Assembly (NCBI GenBank): GCA_017511045.1
Contig: JAFWLM010000080.1
Location: 62,001-126,000 of the forward strand
Direction of reading: 5' to 3'
From: Lachnospiraceae bacterium
GTDB taxonomy: Bacteria > Bacillota > Clostridia > Lachnospirales > Lachnospiraceae
DNA length: 64,000 nt
Translations under genes and position numbers: made by a program
Part shown: positions 24,772 through 32,463 of the stretch, piece by piece
How positions within the stretch are numbered: the stretch's first letter is position 1
How the letters are laid out: each line of letters starts with the position of its first letter
The notes under the pieces: generated by a model
Databases searched by the model: none
What the model was told of the DNA's origin: nothing
Seen by the model: the letters and a program-made list of their open reading frames with translations, nothing else

Positions 24772-26043
24772 ATGAATGTAAAATTATTTAACCAAAGGAT
24801 CAAAAACATCGTAGATGCTGCCGCTTTTAAAGAACCTGAAAAGGTTCCAGTTGGATTTGAAGGAATGTACTGGCAGTATGGTCTTACCGGCGCCACTTTA
24901 AAAGAACTGAACGAAGGTGATTATCCTTTTGAAGACCATGTGAAACGCTACTGCCGTTATCTGAATAAGATCGAGTTTGATTATACGATGAACATCGGAG
25001 GATATGAGGCATACGATGCTTATCTTGCCTTAGGCTCTGATAAATATCCGATGGGCCGTGACGACTGCACTGTTCAGCATAATCAGGTCGGCTACCATTT
25101 TATGACAGACGAGGAATATGAACTATTGATTGCAGAACCAGCCTATTTTATGAACGAATATTGGCCTAAACGAAACGTTCCTGCGTTTAAAGAGCCGCGG
25201 GATAAAGCGTACGCTATGCTGAAAGAAGCAGCAAAATGTGTTCGGAGATCTGCGGATTTTGAAAGTGAAGTCTGCAAAGTCGGAGTCCGTGATTATTCGA
25301 TTGTTCCCGTTTTAGGCATGACAGCTTCCGTTCCTCTAAATGAAATGAAAGCAGCTGGCATATTCGACCAAAGCGATCAGCCGGAAGAACTGCAATATGG
25401 AAGCAGGTTTGCAATGTATATGTCCACTCTGGATAATATTCATGATACCTATCGCGGAATGCTGGATACATTTGCAGACCTTTCTGATAACAGAGAAACT
25501 TTAGATGCTGCAATCGCTGCAATCAACAGGGTGAAATTCGAAGAATTTAAAAAGATGCCACCACAGATGCCGGAACCGAACGCGCTTCCGATGTGCGGTT
25601 GCATCTTCCATATCTCGGCATATATCAGCCTGGATGATCAGATGAAATATTGGTTTGAAGATTTCAGACGAATGCTTCTCCCCTGGGCAGAGGCCGGCAA
25701 AAAAATCTACATGAAGGGTGAAGGTTCCTTCATGCATGTTTTAGAACCATTCCGTGAGTTTCCGAAAGGAAGCATCATCATTCAGCTTGACAGTGACGAT
25801 CCGTTTGAAGCAAAGAAAGTAATTGGTGACCACCAAGTAATCTGCGGAGGTTTCCCGCTTGCTCTGCTCCATCTGCATGATCTGCAAAAATGCAAGGATC
25901 AGGTCGACCGCTGTTTTAATGAACTGGCCCCGGGAGGCGGATACATGTTTAACATGGATAAGCCACTGCTCTCACCAAGTGACGGAGACATTGGACTTTT
26001 AAGAGATCTTTACGGATATATCAACGAGAAAGCAAAGAAATAA
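24772..26043 (+). CDS. URO-D superfamily protein (copy 2)
   Basis: A 423-residue protein with the fold signature of uroporphyrinogen-decarboxylase relatives: AAAFKEPEKVPVGFEGMYWQ near the N-terminus, WAEAGKKIYMKGEGSF where the HxC zinc motif of the methyltransferases normally lies, IQLDSDDPFEAKKVIGD, ICGGFPLALLHLHD and a terminal APGGGYMFN. The HxC zinc ligands are absent (MKGEG), so it should differ in chemistry from copy 1. ATG at 24772 with AAAGGA upstream; an in-frame ATG at 24727 lacks a site. First gene of the plus-strand half of the island. A lyase, decarboxylase or zinc-free transferase role is possible; unresolved. Confidence 0.82.
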   Translation: MNVKLFNQRIKNIVDAAAFKEPEKVPVGFEGMYWQYGLTGATLKELNEGDYPFEDHVKRYCRYLNKIEFDYTMNIGGYEAYDAYLALGSDKYPMGRDDCTVQHNQVGYHFMTDEEYELLIAEPAYFMNEYWPKRNVPAFKEPRDKAYAMLKEAAKCVRRSADFESEVCKVGVRDYSIVPVLGMTASVPLNEMKAAGIFDQSDQPEELQYGSRFAMYMSTLDNIHDTYRGMLDTFADLSDNRETLDAAIAAINRVKFEEFKKMPPQMPEPNALPMCGCIFHISAYISLDDQMKYWFEDFRRMLLPWAEAGKKIYMKGEGSFMHVLEPFREFPKGSIIIQLDSDDPFEAKKVIGDHQVICGGFPLALLHLHDLQKCKDQVDRCFNELAPGGGYMFNMDKPLLSPSDGDIGLLRDLYGYINEKAKK

Positions 26044-26071
26044 CCTTATATCAGGAAAGCAGGGACATACT

Positions 26072-26242
26072 ATGGATGCAAAATTTGATAAACTAATTAA
26101 TGAAGTAACCAACGAAAACAATAAAGATTATACGATTCAGGAACTTCTGGACCAGCTGTTAAAGGATGACTCATGGGAGCCGGATCCTGGTAAGCGTTTC
26201 CAGACAGTAATGATGCTAAAGAGTAAGTTGAACAATGCCTGA
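26072..26242 (+). CDS. 56-residue protein between URO-D copy 2 and FAD oxidoreductase copy 2
   Basis: ATG at 26072, TGA at 26240-26242, 28 bases after the URO-D stop, with AGGG eight bases upstream. MDAKFDKLINEVTNENNKDY, then TIQELLDQLLKDDSWEPDPG and a helical basic end. No known motif. Codon use resembles its neighbours. Possibly a small accessory subunit. Confidence 0.6.
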   Translation: MDAKFDKLINEVTNENNKDYTIQELLDQLLKDDSWEPDPGKRFQTVMMLKSKLNNA

Positions 26243-26248
26243 ATCACT

Positions 26249-26264
26249 ACAACTATTTGGTTGT
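26249..26264. promoter_or_regulatory. putative LysR operator 4 (ACAAC-N6-GTTGT)
   Basis: ACAAC-tatttg-GTTGT, starting seven bases after the 56-residue gene and upstream of FAD oxidoreductase 2. Confidence 0.65.
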
Positions 26265-26303
26265 TTTTGATTTTTGCTTTATTTGTTTCTCATTAGAAAT
26301 ACT

Positions 26304-26345
26304 AAGTGTTAATCTTTAAATAAGAGATTAGCACTTTTATTTTTA
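26304..26345 (+). terminator. terminator or attenuator before FAD oxidoreductase 2
   Basis: AAGTGTTAATCT/AGATTAGCACTT stem (one G-T pair, nine-base loop) followed by a T-rich stretch. It lies between the operator and the next gene, so it either ends the URO-D transcript or attenuates a transcript started at the operator. Confidence 0.7.
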
Positions 26346-26406
26346 TGTTTTCAGGATCTGCGTTTTGCGGGTACTGAAAGCAGATTGCATATTTAGGAGG
26401 AATACT

Positions 26407-27876
26407 ATGACAAAAATCACAGCGGATGTTGCTGTTGTCGGACTCGGCCCTGCCGGTCTTGCAGCCTGCGTAGCAGCCGGAGAGAATGATTTGAAAGTTG
26501 TTGGTTTCGAAAAAGCTGCTATGTGCGGCGGTGCGGCTAACATGGGCGGCGGACCTTTTGGTGTGGAAAGCCGCGTTCAGAAGGCAATGATGAGCGAACT
26601 GACAAAGGAAAAAGTCTTCGAAGAGTTTATGGATTATGTCCACTGGAACTGTGACGCCCGTCTTGTCCGGGATTATTTCTGGCAGTCCGGAGATACGATC
26701 GACTGGCTGGAAGAAATGGGCGTTGAATTCGGCGCTGTAGGAAAATTCTATGCAGGCAGCTGGCAGACCTGGCATATGGTCACTCCGGAAGGCGGTGGAA
26801 AACCCGGCGGAATGCGTGCTGCTTCTACCATGAATAAAAGACTTTTGGAAAGAGCTGTGGAACTCGGTGCTGACGTTCATACAAATACAGCAGTAAAAAA
26901 GATCATCAAAACAGATGACCGCATCACCGGTCTGATCGCCCAGAAGGAAAACGGCGAAGAGATCGAAGTGGAAGCAAAAGCAGTCATCATCGCAACCGGC
27001 GGTTTTGGTGACAATCCTGAAATGATCAAAGAAGAATGTGGTTTTACCTTTGGTAAAGATATGTTCAACTTTGCGATTCCTGGCCTGAAAGGTGACGGAC
27101 TTCATCTTGCATGGGATGTTGGAGCTATGAAGGGCAAGATCGACATGGAAACCAACACAAAGACCCGTGTTCCGGATGAGTGTTTTGCTCTTGCAAACAT
27201 CTTTAATCAGCCGAACCTTCTTGTGAATCTTTCCGGCGAGCGTGTTATGAACGAAGCAATTTCAGAAAATCCTGCGATTCTTGCAAATGTTCTTCGCAGA
27301 CAGCCTCAGCGCTATGCGATCATGATCTGCTCCGACAAACTGGTGAAATACTATTACCGCAATGGTTTGGACTGGGCAGGTATTGCAGGCTCTATTTTCG
27401 GCAACACAATGAACTTCCTGGAAGATCATCTTGAGCAGGCGAAGACATTAGCACCTGAAAAATCCTATATCACGGATGCAACAGATGAAGAACTTTGCGA
27501 ATACTTCGGTATTGACCTTGATACTTTCCGCGAAACATTGGAAGAATACAACGAGCTCTGTGATGAAGGATATGACGATGTCTTCAACAAAGACCATAAA
27601 TATATGCGTAAGATCGAAGGAAAACTCTGGGGCGGCGCAATTGCTCTTTCCGCATATGGCAGCCTGGGAGGAATCCAGATCAATCATAAGACAGAAGTCT
27701 TAGATCCGGACTATCGTCCGATCAAGGGTCTTTATGCTGCAGGAACTGACACCTGTGACATTTATGCAGGCACCTATCTGTACAAACTCCCTGGAAACAC
27801 CATGGGATACGCAGTCAACACCGGCCGTATGGCAGGCGATAACGTGGCAAAATATATAAGAAAACTGGAAAGCTGA
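26407..27876 (+). CDS. fumarate reductase-like FAD oxidoreductase (copy 2)
   Basis: A 489-residue FAD_binding_2 enzyme, paralogue of the one at 15162. The Rossmann motif is intact here (VAVVGLGPAGLAACVAAGE). EKAAMCGGAANMGGGPFGVE, AVIIATGGFGDNPEM, SAYGSLGGIQINHKTEV, GLYAAGTDTCDIYAGTYLYK and PGNTMGYAVNTGRMAGDNVA follow. Soluble, no FMN or haem domain, so electrons must come from a partner such as the flavoprotein encoded next. AGGAGG eight bases before ATG 26407. The pairing of FAD enzyme, URO-D protein and Isf-like flavoprotein repeats that of the minus-strand half. Confidence 0.9.
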   Translation: MTKITADVAVVGLGPAGLAACVAAGENDLKVVGFEKAAMCGGAANMGGGPFGVESRVQKAMMSELTKEKVFEEFMDYVHWNCDARLVRDYFWQSGDTIDWLEEMGVEFGAVGKFYAGSWQTWHMVTPEGGGKPGGMRAASTMNKRLLERAVELGADVHTNTAVKKIIKTDDRITGLIAQKENGEEIEVEAKAVIIATGGFGDNPEMIKEECGFTFGKDMFNFAIPGLKGDGLHLAWDVGAMKGKIDMETNTKTRVPDECFALANIFNQPNLLVNLSGERVMNEAISENPAILANVLRRQPQRYAIMICSDKLVKYYYRNGLDWAGIAGSIFGNTMNFLEDHLEQAKTLAPEKSYITDATDEELCEYFGIDLDTFRETLEEYNELCDEGYDDVFNKDHKYMRKIEGKLWGGAIALSAYGSLGGIQINHKTEVLDPDYRPIKGLYAAGTDTCDIYAGTYLYKLPGNTMGYAVNTGRMAGDNVAKYIRKLES

Positions 27877-27938
27877 TCAAACATCAGCCTAATCAAAAAG
27901 AACAGTACAACAAGATATAAATATAGGAGGAATAACAA

Positions 27939-28928
27939 ATGAAAATTTTAGCAGTCAGCGCAGGAAGAAAAGACGGTAACTGCGAAGTCTTTACAAAAGC
28001 AGCATTAATGGAGGCTGAAAAAATGGGATTGGAGGTTGAGCTTGTCCGTCTTCGCGATATGGATATTTATCCTTGCACCGCATGTTCCGGACAGTTCTGC
28101 GCAGCAATGGATGACCCGACAAAATGCGTTCATGGAAAAGACGATGCTGCATTCCTCATCGATAAATTCCTGGATTGTGACGGTTTCCTGATGGCGGGCC
28201 CGGTCTACTCTACCACCGGTTCCTCCATGACATTTGCATTCCGTGACAGAGTTTTCGGACCGAAGATCGACGCTGTCATGATGAGCCGTTTTGGAACTCC
28301 GAAGTGGGCTGAAGGAAGAGTAAAATCCCGTCCGGGCGCTCTGATCAGCGTAGGCGGAGCATTATCCAGCCACTGGGTATCTATGGGCATTCCAAGCCTC
28401 TACTCCACCTGCTTCTCAGCATCAACAGACGTCGTAGATTTCATGAATGTCACCGGTATCGCAAATCCGGGGGCAGCAACCTTAGATGAAGCTTATATTG
28501 AACGTGCAAAACAACTTGGTCGCAACCTTGCTCAGGCAGTATTAGATAATGATCATAGCTGGAGAGGTGAGCCAAGCGACGAAGATGTCTGCCCATCCTG
28601 CCACTTCAATGCAATGCTCTTCAACCCGAAGAAAAAAGACGTATGGTGTGCAATCTGCGGAACTCACGGACATATCGTTATGGACGGCGATGAGATGAAG
28701 ATCGAATGGCCGGAAGAGGAACAGCACGAGAATCACACAAAACCGTGTGGACTGGAAGCTCACGGCGACGAGATTGGCGAAGTTCTGATGAACAGATATA
28801 TGCCGCATAAAGATGAGATTCCGGCAAAATTGAAAGTATATCAGGATTACAACGCATGTATCGTTAAATCTCCTTCTGCAGAAGCAAAGAAAGCAGCGAT
28901 CCTTGCAAATCTGAATAAGGACAAATAA
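27939..28928 (+). CDS. iron-sulfur flavoprotein-like protein with C-terminal Cys4 ribbon (copy 3)
   Basis: A 329-residue paralogue. MKILAVSAGRKDGNCEVFTK is the FMN phosphate loop. C46, C49, C54 and C63 (YPCTACSGQFC ... TKC) are the cluster-type Cys motif. GFLMAGPVYSTTGSSMTFAF is the second flavin loop. C218/C221 and C237/C240 (VCPSCHF ... WCAICG) form the Cys4 ribbon. AGGAGG precedes the ATG, 62 bases after the FAD enzyme, so they form one unit. It is the likely electron partner of FAD oxidoreductase 2 (inference). Confidence 0.87.
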   Translation: MKILAVSAGRKDGNCEVFTKAALMEAEKMGLEVELVRLRDMDIYPCTACSGQFCAAMDDPTKCVHGKDDAAFLIDKFLDCDGFLMAGPVYSTTGSSMTFAFRDRVFGPKIDAVMMSRFGTPKWAEGRVKSRPGALISVGGALSSHWVSMGIPSLYSTCFSASTDVVDFMNVTGIANPGAATLDEAYIERAKQLGRNLAQAVLDNDHSWRGEPSDEDVCPSCHFNAMLFNPKKKDVWCAICGTHGHIVMDGDEMKIEWPEEEQHENHTKPCGLEAHGDEIGEVLMNRYMPHKDEIPAKLKVYQDYNACIVKSPSAEAKKAAILANLNKDK

Positions 28929-28960
28929 GCAATAATCTCTCCTGATTATTTTAGACTGAA

Positions 28961-28991
28961 AAACTGCCGTCAAAGAAAGACGGCAGTTTTT
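28961..28991. terminator. bidirectional terminator after the plus-strand redox unit
   Basis: AAACTGCCGTC/GACGGCAGTTT stem with a seven-base loop and seven T on the plus strand. The T5 on the minus strand would serve the convergent TPR gene. Confidence 0.92.
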
Positions 28992-29072
28992 TTAGAGGGG
29001 TTTATTATGTATTAAACCTTATTTCCGCAGCAGGGATTCTCCCGGCTCAGCGTATCAACTACTCTTTTGTGA

Positions 29073-29780
29073 TCAGATTCCTTTGATCACTTCGCTTCTC
29101 ATGCATGGCCCATGCGGCTCAGCAAGTTCTTCCGGATGAGGACCCCATCCGTGAGGTGGACGGTCATCTTCCGGTTTATACTTGATTGCAATGTTGTAAG
29201 CCTCCTCTTTCCCGGCTTCATCACCGAGATTTTTCAGGCAGATTGCTTTGCAGTAATAAAGCTCTCCGAAATCATCATTCAGTTCCAGGCCTTTATTAAC
29301 CAGATCCAGCGCCTCATCGTATTTGCCCTGAAGGATCTTGCAGCAGGCAATATTATAGATCAGTTCCCAGCTGTCCGGCTGCTGTTCCAATGCTCTCTGA
29401 TACATTTCGATGGCTTCATCATATTTCCCGAAACGTCTTCTGACATTTCCGCAGTTCATAAGATTAAAGAAATGATCCGGAAATTTTTCAAAGGTCGTTT
29501 CATAATTTGCAAGAGCCTCTTCATGTTTCTGCATGGAGCGGATCGCCATGGAGCGATTGTACTGTGCGTCACCATCTGTCGGGTCCTCTTCACAGGCCTT
29601 ATCAAACATTTCCAGTGATTTTTCAAACTGGTTCATATAAAGATAGGCGATTCCTTCATTTACATGAAGCGCTGCAACGTCTTTACAGCCTTCCCCAATT
29701 CCCTGTTCACAGAGAATCAATGCTGCCTGTGCTTTTCCTTCTTTCAATAATGCTCCGCTTCTAGCTACATAATCGATCAT
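29073..29780 (-). CDS. tetratricopeptide-repeat protein
   Basis: A 235-residue cytosolic protein made of about five TPR units (for example MFDKACEEDPTDGDAQYNRS, GKYDEAIEMYQRALEQQPDS, GKYDEALDLVNKGLELNDDF) and a His/Pro-rich end (PPHGWGPHPEELAEPHGP). TPRs mediate protein-protein contacts; the partner is unknown. GGAGG eight bases before ATG 29780. A copy of the ACAAC-N6-GTTGT dyad lies 156 bases upstream, just ahead of a possible -10, so it may belong to the same regulon as the redox island. Confidence 0.88.
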   Translation of the reverse strand: MIDYVARSGALLKEGKAQAALILCEQGIGEGCKDVAALHVNEGIAYLYMNQFEKSLEMFDKACEEDPTDGDAQYNRSMAIRSMQKHEEALANYETTFEKFPDHFFNLMNCGNVRRRFGKYDEAIEMYQRALEQQPDSWELIYNIACCKILQGKYDEALDLVNKGLELNDDFGELYYCKAICLKNLGDEAGKEEAYNIAIKYKPEDDRPPHGWGPHPEELAEPHGPCMRSEVIKGI

Positions 29781-29899
29781 ATAGAATTCCTCCAGTCTGG
29801 TATCATGAATGCCGAAGCCACCACAAAAACAATTCTTTCACAATAACTGCAGCGGATGGCTTCGATCCTATTATTCCAATATCAAAATAGCACAATCCT

Positions 29900-29905
29900 A
29901 TTATA
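29900..29905 (-). promoter_or_regulatory. candidate -10 of the TPR gene
   Basis: TATAAT on the minus strand with a poor -35 (GGGGCA) 17 bases upstream. The operator dyad centred about 41 bases upstream is in a position suited to activation by a LysR protein. Confidence 0.45.
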
Positions 29906-29935
29906 TTGAAAAACAAAAGTTATGCCCCTGTTGTC

Positions 29936-29951
29936 ACAACCGTTTTGTTGT
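29936..29951. promoter_or_regulatory. putative LysR operator 5 (ACAAC-N6-GTTGT)
   Basis: ACAAC-cgtttt-GTTGT upstream of the TPR gene, 5.4 kb from the lysR gene. Confidence 0.6.
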
Positions 29952-30065
29952 TGCTCAAAGCATCTCTGTGAATTGCTGTCTCAGCTCGTTTTCTCTTTCA
30001 TTAAATGCTTTTCTGTTGTCACTATGTCTGTAATATGCGAATATTCTTCCGTTTCATCAAAAAAA

Positions 30066-30112
30066 GCACAAAATCCTCCAGCATGCGAAAGATTATTGTG
30101 TTTTGTACTTTT
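30066..30112 (+). repeat. diverged copy of the GCACAAAATC hairpin
   Basis: Starts GCACAAAATC and shares most of the next 20 bases with the copy at 30197. The closing arm (GTTTTGTAC) is degenerate. Confidence 0.55.
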
Positions 30113-30196
30113 CAATCACAAAAAGCAGCCGTTTTCCCTCTAAAAACAAACAAAATGACTCATTTTCTTTGAATAATAAAGCGAAATTATGGCTTT

Positions 30197-30238
30197 GCAC
30201 AAAATCTCCTAGCACGCTAAAGGATTTTGTGCTTTTTT
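30197..30238 (+). terminator. GCACAAAAT hairpin with T-run
   Basis: GCACAAAAT/ATTTTGTGC outer stem and TAGC/GCTA inner stem, followed by six T on the plus strand. No plus-strand gene directly precedes it, so it may terminate a short unrecognised transcript or be a dispersed element. Confidence 0.6.
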
Positions 30239-30252
30239 CATGTGATTGACAC

Positions 30253-32457
30253 TTACTTTAGGAGTTTAAATGAGATTCCATAAGAGTTATCGGCGGGAAT
30301 GATTTGTAAAAGGAAGGTATCTTCCTGCAGCTGCATAGCGATCTCTGGAGAAATCGTAGAAACCGCATACAGAATATCTTCATCTGCCTGTGCAGCCAGA
30401 ACATATTCATACCCTTTTTCGAGAAGCTCCTCTGCCCAGATCTCTGTCATTTCCTTCTGGTTGGTAATCAGCCCATCCTCTGCTTCATTGAAGAGTTTAT
30501 CACACCAGATATTTTGGATATTCAGGCTGGTTCCAATCGCAGCGAGCGCATAGGTCTCATGCTTTTGTGACTCTTTGCGGGTATCGCCTCCAAGTGCCAG
30601 ATAACACTTTGCAGGATTCAACGACGTATACTGCTTAGCGCGGGCATCTATTACCACAGCTGAAACCTCCGGAGCCTCAGACTGCAGAACATTCTCGCTC
30701 TGATTCAGCATTGCCCCATCCTGGTATTGCCGAATCAGTGTTTCTGACTGAGCAACCACTTTCTCTGCTTCCTTCCAGGAGGTATTCTTTAGCTGCAGAT
30801 TCTTTGAATTGAACAATAGAAGTACTGCAAGGATCATTAAGAGGATTTCAATAAACAGAAATCTGCCGGCATTCATCCTCGGCTTTGGAAACATTGTTCT
30901 CCACAGACTTCGTTCTGCAGGTTCTTCTTCCACATCTGTTTCTAAATGCTGCGGAGATTGGCTGCCAGTATTTGCTCTTTCTTTGATACTGTTTTCTTCT
31001 TCCTTGCTGAACATCCAGAGGAAGGAAGGTCTTTGAGTTTTTCTTTCCTCCGGCGATCTGTGAAATGACATCTGAATCTTCAGTTTCAGTCCGGCAAGAA
31101 CCCGCAGCAGCAGATAGATGAACGCTGCAAAGGTAAAAGTCGATGTGTACCTATGGATGGAAGACAGCATCAGTCCATAATGGCTGGTATAGCCATAAAA
31201 GAAGATCAGGAAGGAAACGAAAAAACTGAGTGCTCCGATCAATGCCTGCTTTTTTGAGATATCTTTTAATAAAAATGTAATAAGCAATCCGACCAGTATG
31301 AAGAACAAGGCATAGTACAGGAACGGGATATTACCCCAGACCGTCATGCCTTTTAAGACACCTACGAATTTCGTCCAAGTGAATCCGGCCAGTTTCATAT
31401 CGATAAATTCGCCGGTTCCTTTCGTATGAATGATGTATTGCCAGGAAAAATAGGATAAAGCAATCGCTATGACCGGTGTGATCAATGTCATGACCGTTTT
31501 CACACCGGCTGACAAGGATAGTTTTTTCGTTTTATCAACTGTTTTCAGGAGATGTATGATCACGCCCGCTGCAAAAGCCACACAGGCATAGACAGCTCCG
31601 ATATTCTTGAAGGAAGGAAGCACAAATAAGGTCAATAAGAATCCGCACAACGAAAATGCGTCCTGATAAGGGTCCTTCACTGCCTGATAAAAAGCATATC
31701 CCATCAGACATCCCAAGATCGGATCGATATAAAGACTGGCAAAGAAAAAGTTCCAGTCCCCGCTCGCTTCAGCACCATTGACGGTCAGAAGGATCGGGAT
31801 CACGATCAGTAAAAAGATGATCGGAAGCATGAAATACCATTGTTTCCACGAAGTTTTTTTCAATGCCGGCAGCACAAGCGATGCCAGAAAGATCCAATAA
31901 ACTACATAGATGCTACCATAGCTGAATGTTCCGGAGAATGCTGTAAAATAGTATATGAGAAGCGCCATTCCCGGCGGATAAGACTGCATGGTGGAATAAA
32001 GGAGCGCCCCCTCCCCTACCTGCATACTCTGCGAAAAATGCAGTGCTTTCGGCATTGCAGCCCAGAGCCTTAATTCATCCCAGACTGCCGGTTTCAGATT
32101 GAACGCATAAATCATAAAAACAACAGCCATCACCAAAAGAAGCAGGATCCCCGGGGTCAATATCTCCCGGAAAAAGTAATTCGTTTGAATGGGGATGCTT
32201 TCTTTTTCGAAAACCTTATTATTATTCTGTTTTTTCTTAAAATGTTTTAATAAAGCCGCAATGAAAAGTGCGAGCATACCGGCATAGACGAAAAAACGTC
32301 CAATTGCCAACAGATTAAAGAGATAAAAAAAGTACAAGATAACAATGGTGCCCATGAAAGTCACGGGCACACATTCTTCGATTCTTCGGTTTAAGATCCT
32401 GCCAAGTGCCCAGCTTACAGCCAGACAGATCAACAGATTAATGATCACAGAATACAT
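30253..32457 (-). CDS. polytopic membrane protein, glycosyltransferase (GT-C)-like
   Basis: A 734-residue protein with roughly a dozen membrane helices. An early extracytoplasmic loop has LKPAVWDELRLWAAMPKALH; acidic residues at this place are typical of GT-C glycosyltransferases that use lipid-linked sugars. A Lys/Glu-rich cytoplasmic loop (SFHRSPEERKTQRPSFLWMF) separates the helices from a final helix (FLFIEILLMILAVLLLF) and a soluble C-terminal domain of about 170 residues. The start at 32457 is six bases after the glnS stop and has no clear ribosome-binding site, so translation may be coupled to glnS. The precise family is not recognised. Confidence 0.8.
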   Translation of the reverse strand: MYSVIINLLICLAVSWALGRILNRRIEECVPVTFMGTIVILYFFYLFNLLAIGRFFVYAGMLALFIAALLKHFKKKQNNNKVFEKESIPIQTNYFFREILTPGILLLLVMAVVFMIYAFNLKPAVWDELRLWAAMPKALHFSQSMQVGEGALLYSTMQSYPPGMALLIYYFTAFSGTFSYGSIYVVYWIFLASLVLPALKKTSWKQWYFMLPIIFLLIVIPILLTVNGAEASGDWNFFFASLYIDPILGCLMGYAFYQAVKDPYQDAFSLCGFLLTLFVLPSFKNIGAVYACVAFAAGVIIHLLKTVDKTKKLSLSAGVKTVMTLITPVIAIALSYFSWQYIIHTKGTGEFIDMKLAGFTWTKFVGVLKGMTVWGNIPFLYYALFFILVGLLITFLLKDISKKQALIGALSFFVSFLIFFYGYTSHYGLMLSSIHRYTSTFTFAAFIYLLLRVLAGLKLKIQMSFHRSPEERKTQRPSFLWMFSKEEENSIKERANTGSQSPQHLETDVEEEPAERSLWRTMFPKPRMNAGRFLFIEILLMILAVLLLFNSKNLQLKNTSWKEAEKVVAQSETLIRQYQDGAMLNQSENVLQSEAPEVSAVVIDARAKQYTSLNPAKCYLALGGDTRKESQKHETYALAAIGTSLNIQNIWCDKLFNEAEDGLITNQKEMTEIWAEELLEKGYEYVLAAQADEDILYAVSTISPEIAMQLQEDTFLLQIIPADNSYGISFKLLK

Positions 32458-32463
32458 ATATTA

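Larger units (their letters stand above)
29952..30252. other. AT-rich intergenic stretch with two related hairpins
   Basis: No convincing gene. It holds two imperfect copies of a hairpin element (30066-30112 and 30197-30238) and A/T-rich spacer. Short open frames here lack ribosome-binding sites and coding character. Confidence 0.6.

Noticed and set aside
13055..28928. Sulfate reduction (APS reductase) pathway
   Set aside because: The AprA-like protein is alone with a truncated beta-like ferredoxin; no sat, dsr or qmo genes are in the window.
13055..28928. Corrinoid-dependent O-demethylase system
   Set aside because: No B12-binding corrinoid protein, reactivase or MtaA partner is encoded here, and URO-D copy 2 lacks the zinc motif. 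Kept only as a possibility for copy 1.
29809..30143. Small plus-strand protein genes in the gap before the membrane protein
   Set aside because: The frames lack ribosome-binding sites, are rich in rare Cys/Phe runs, and overlap hairpin elements.
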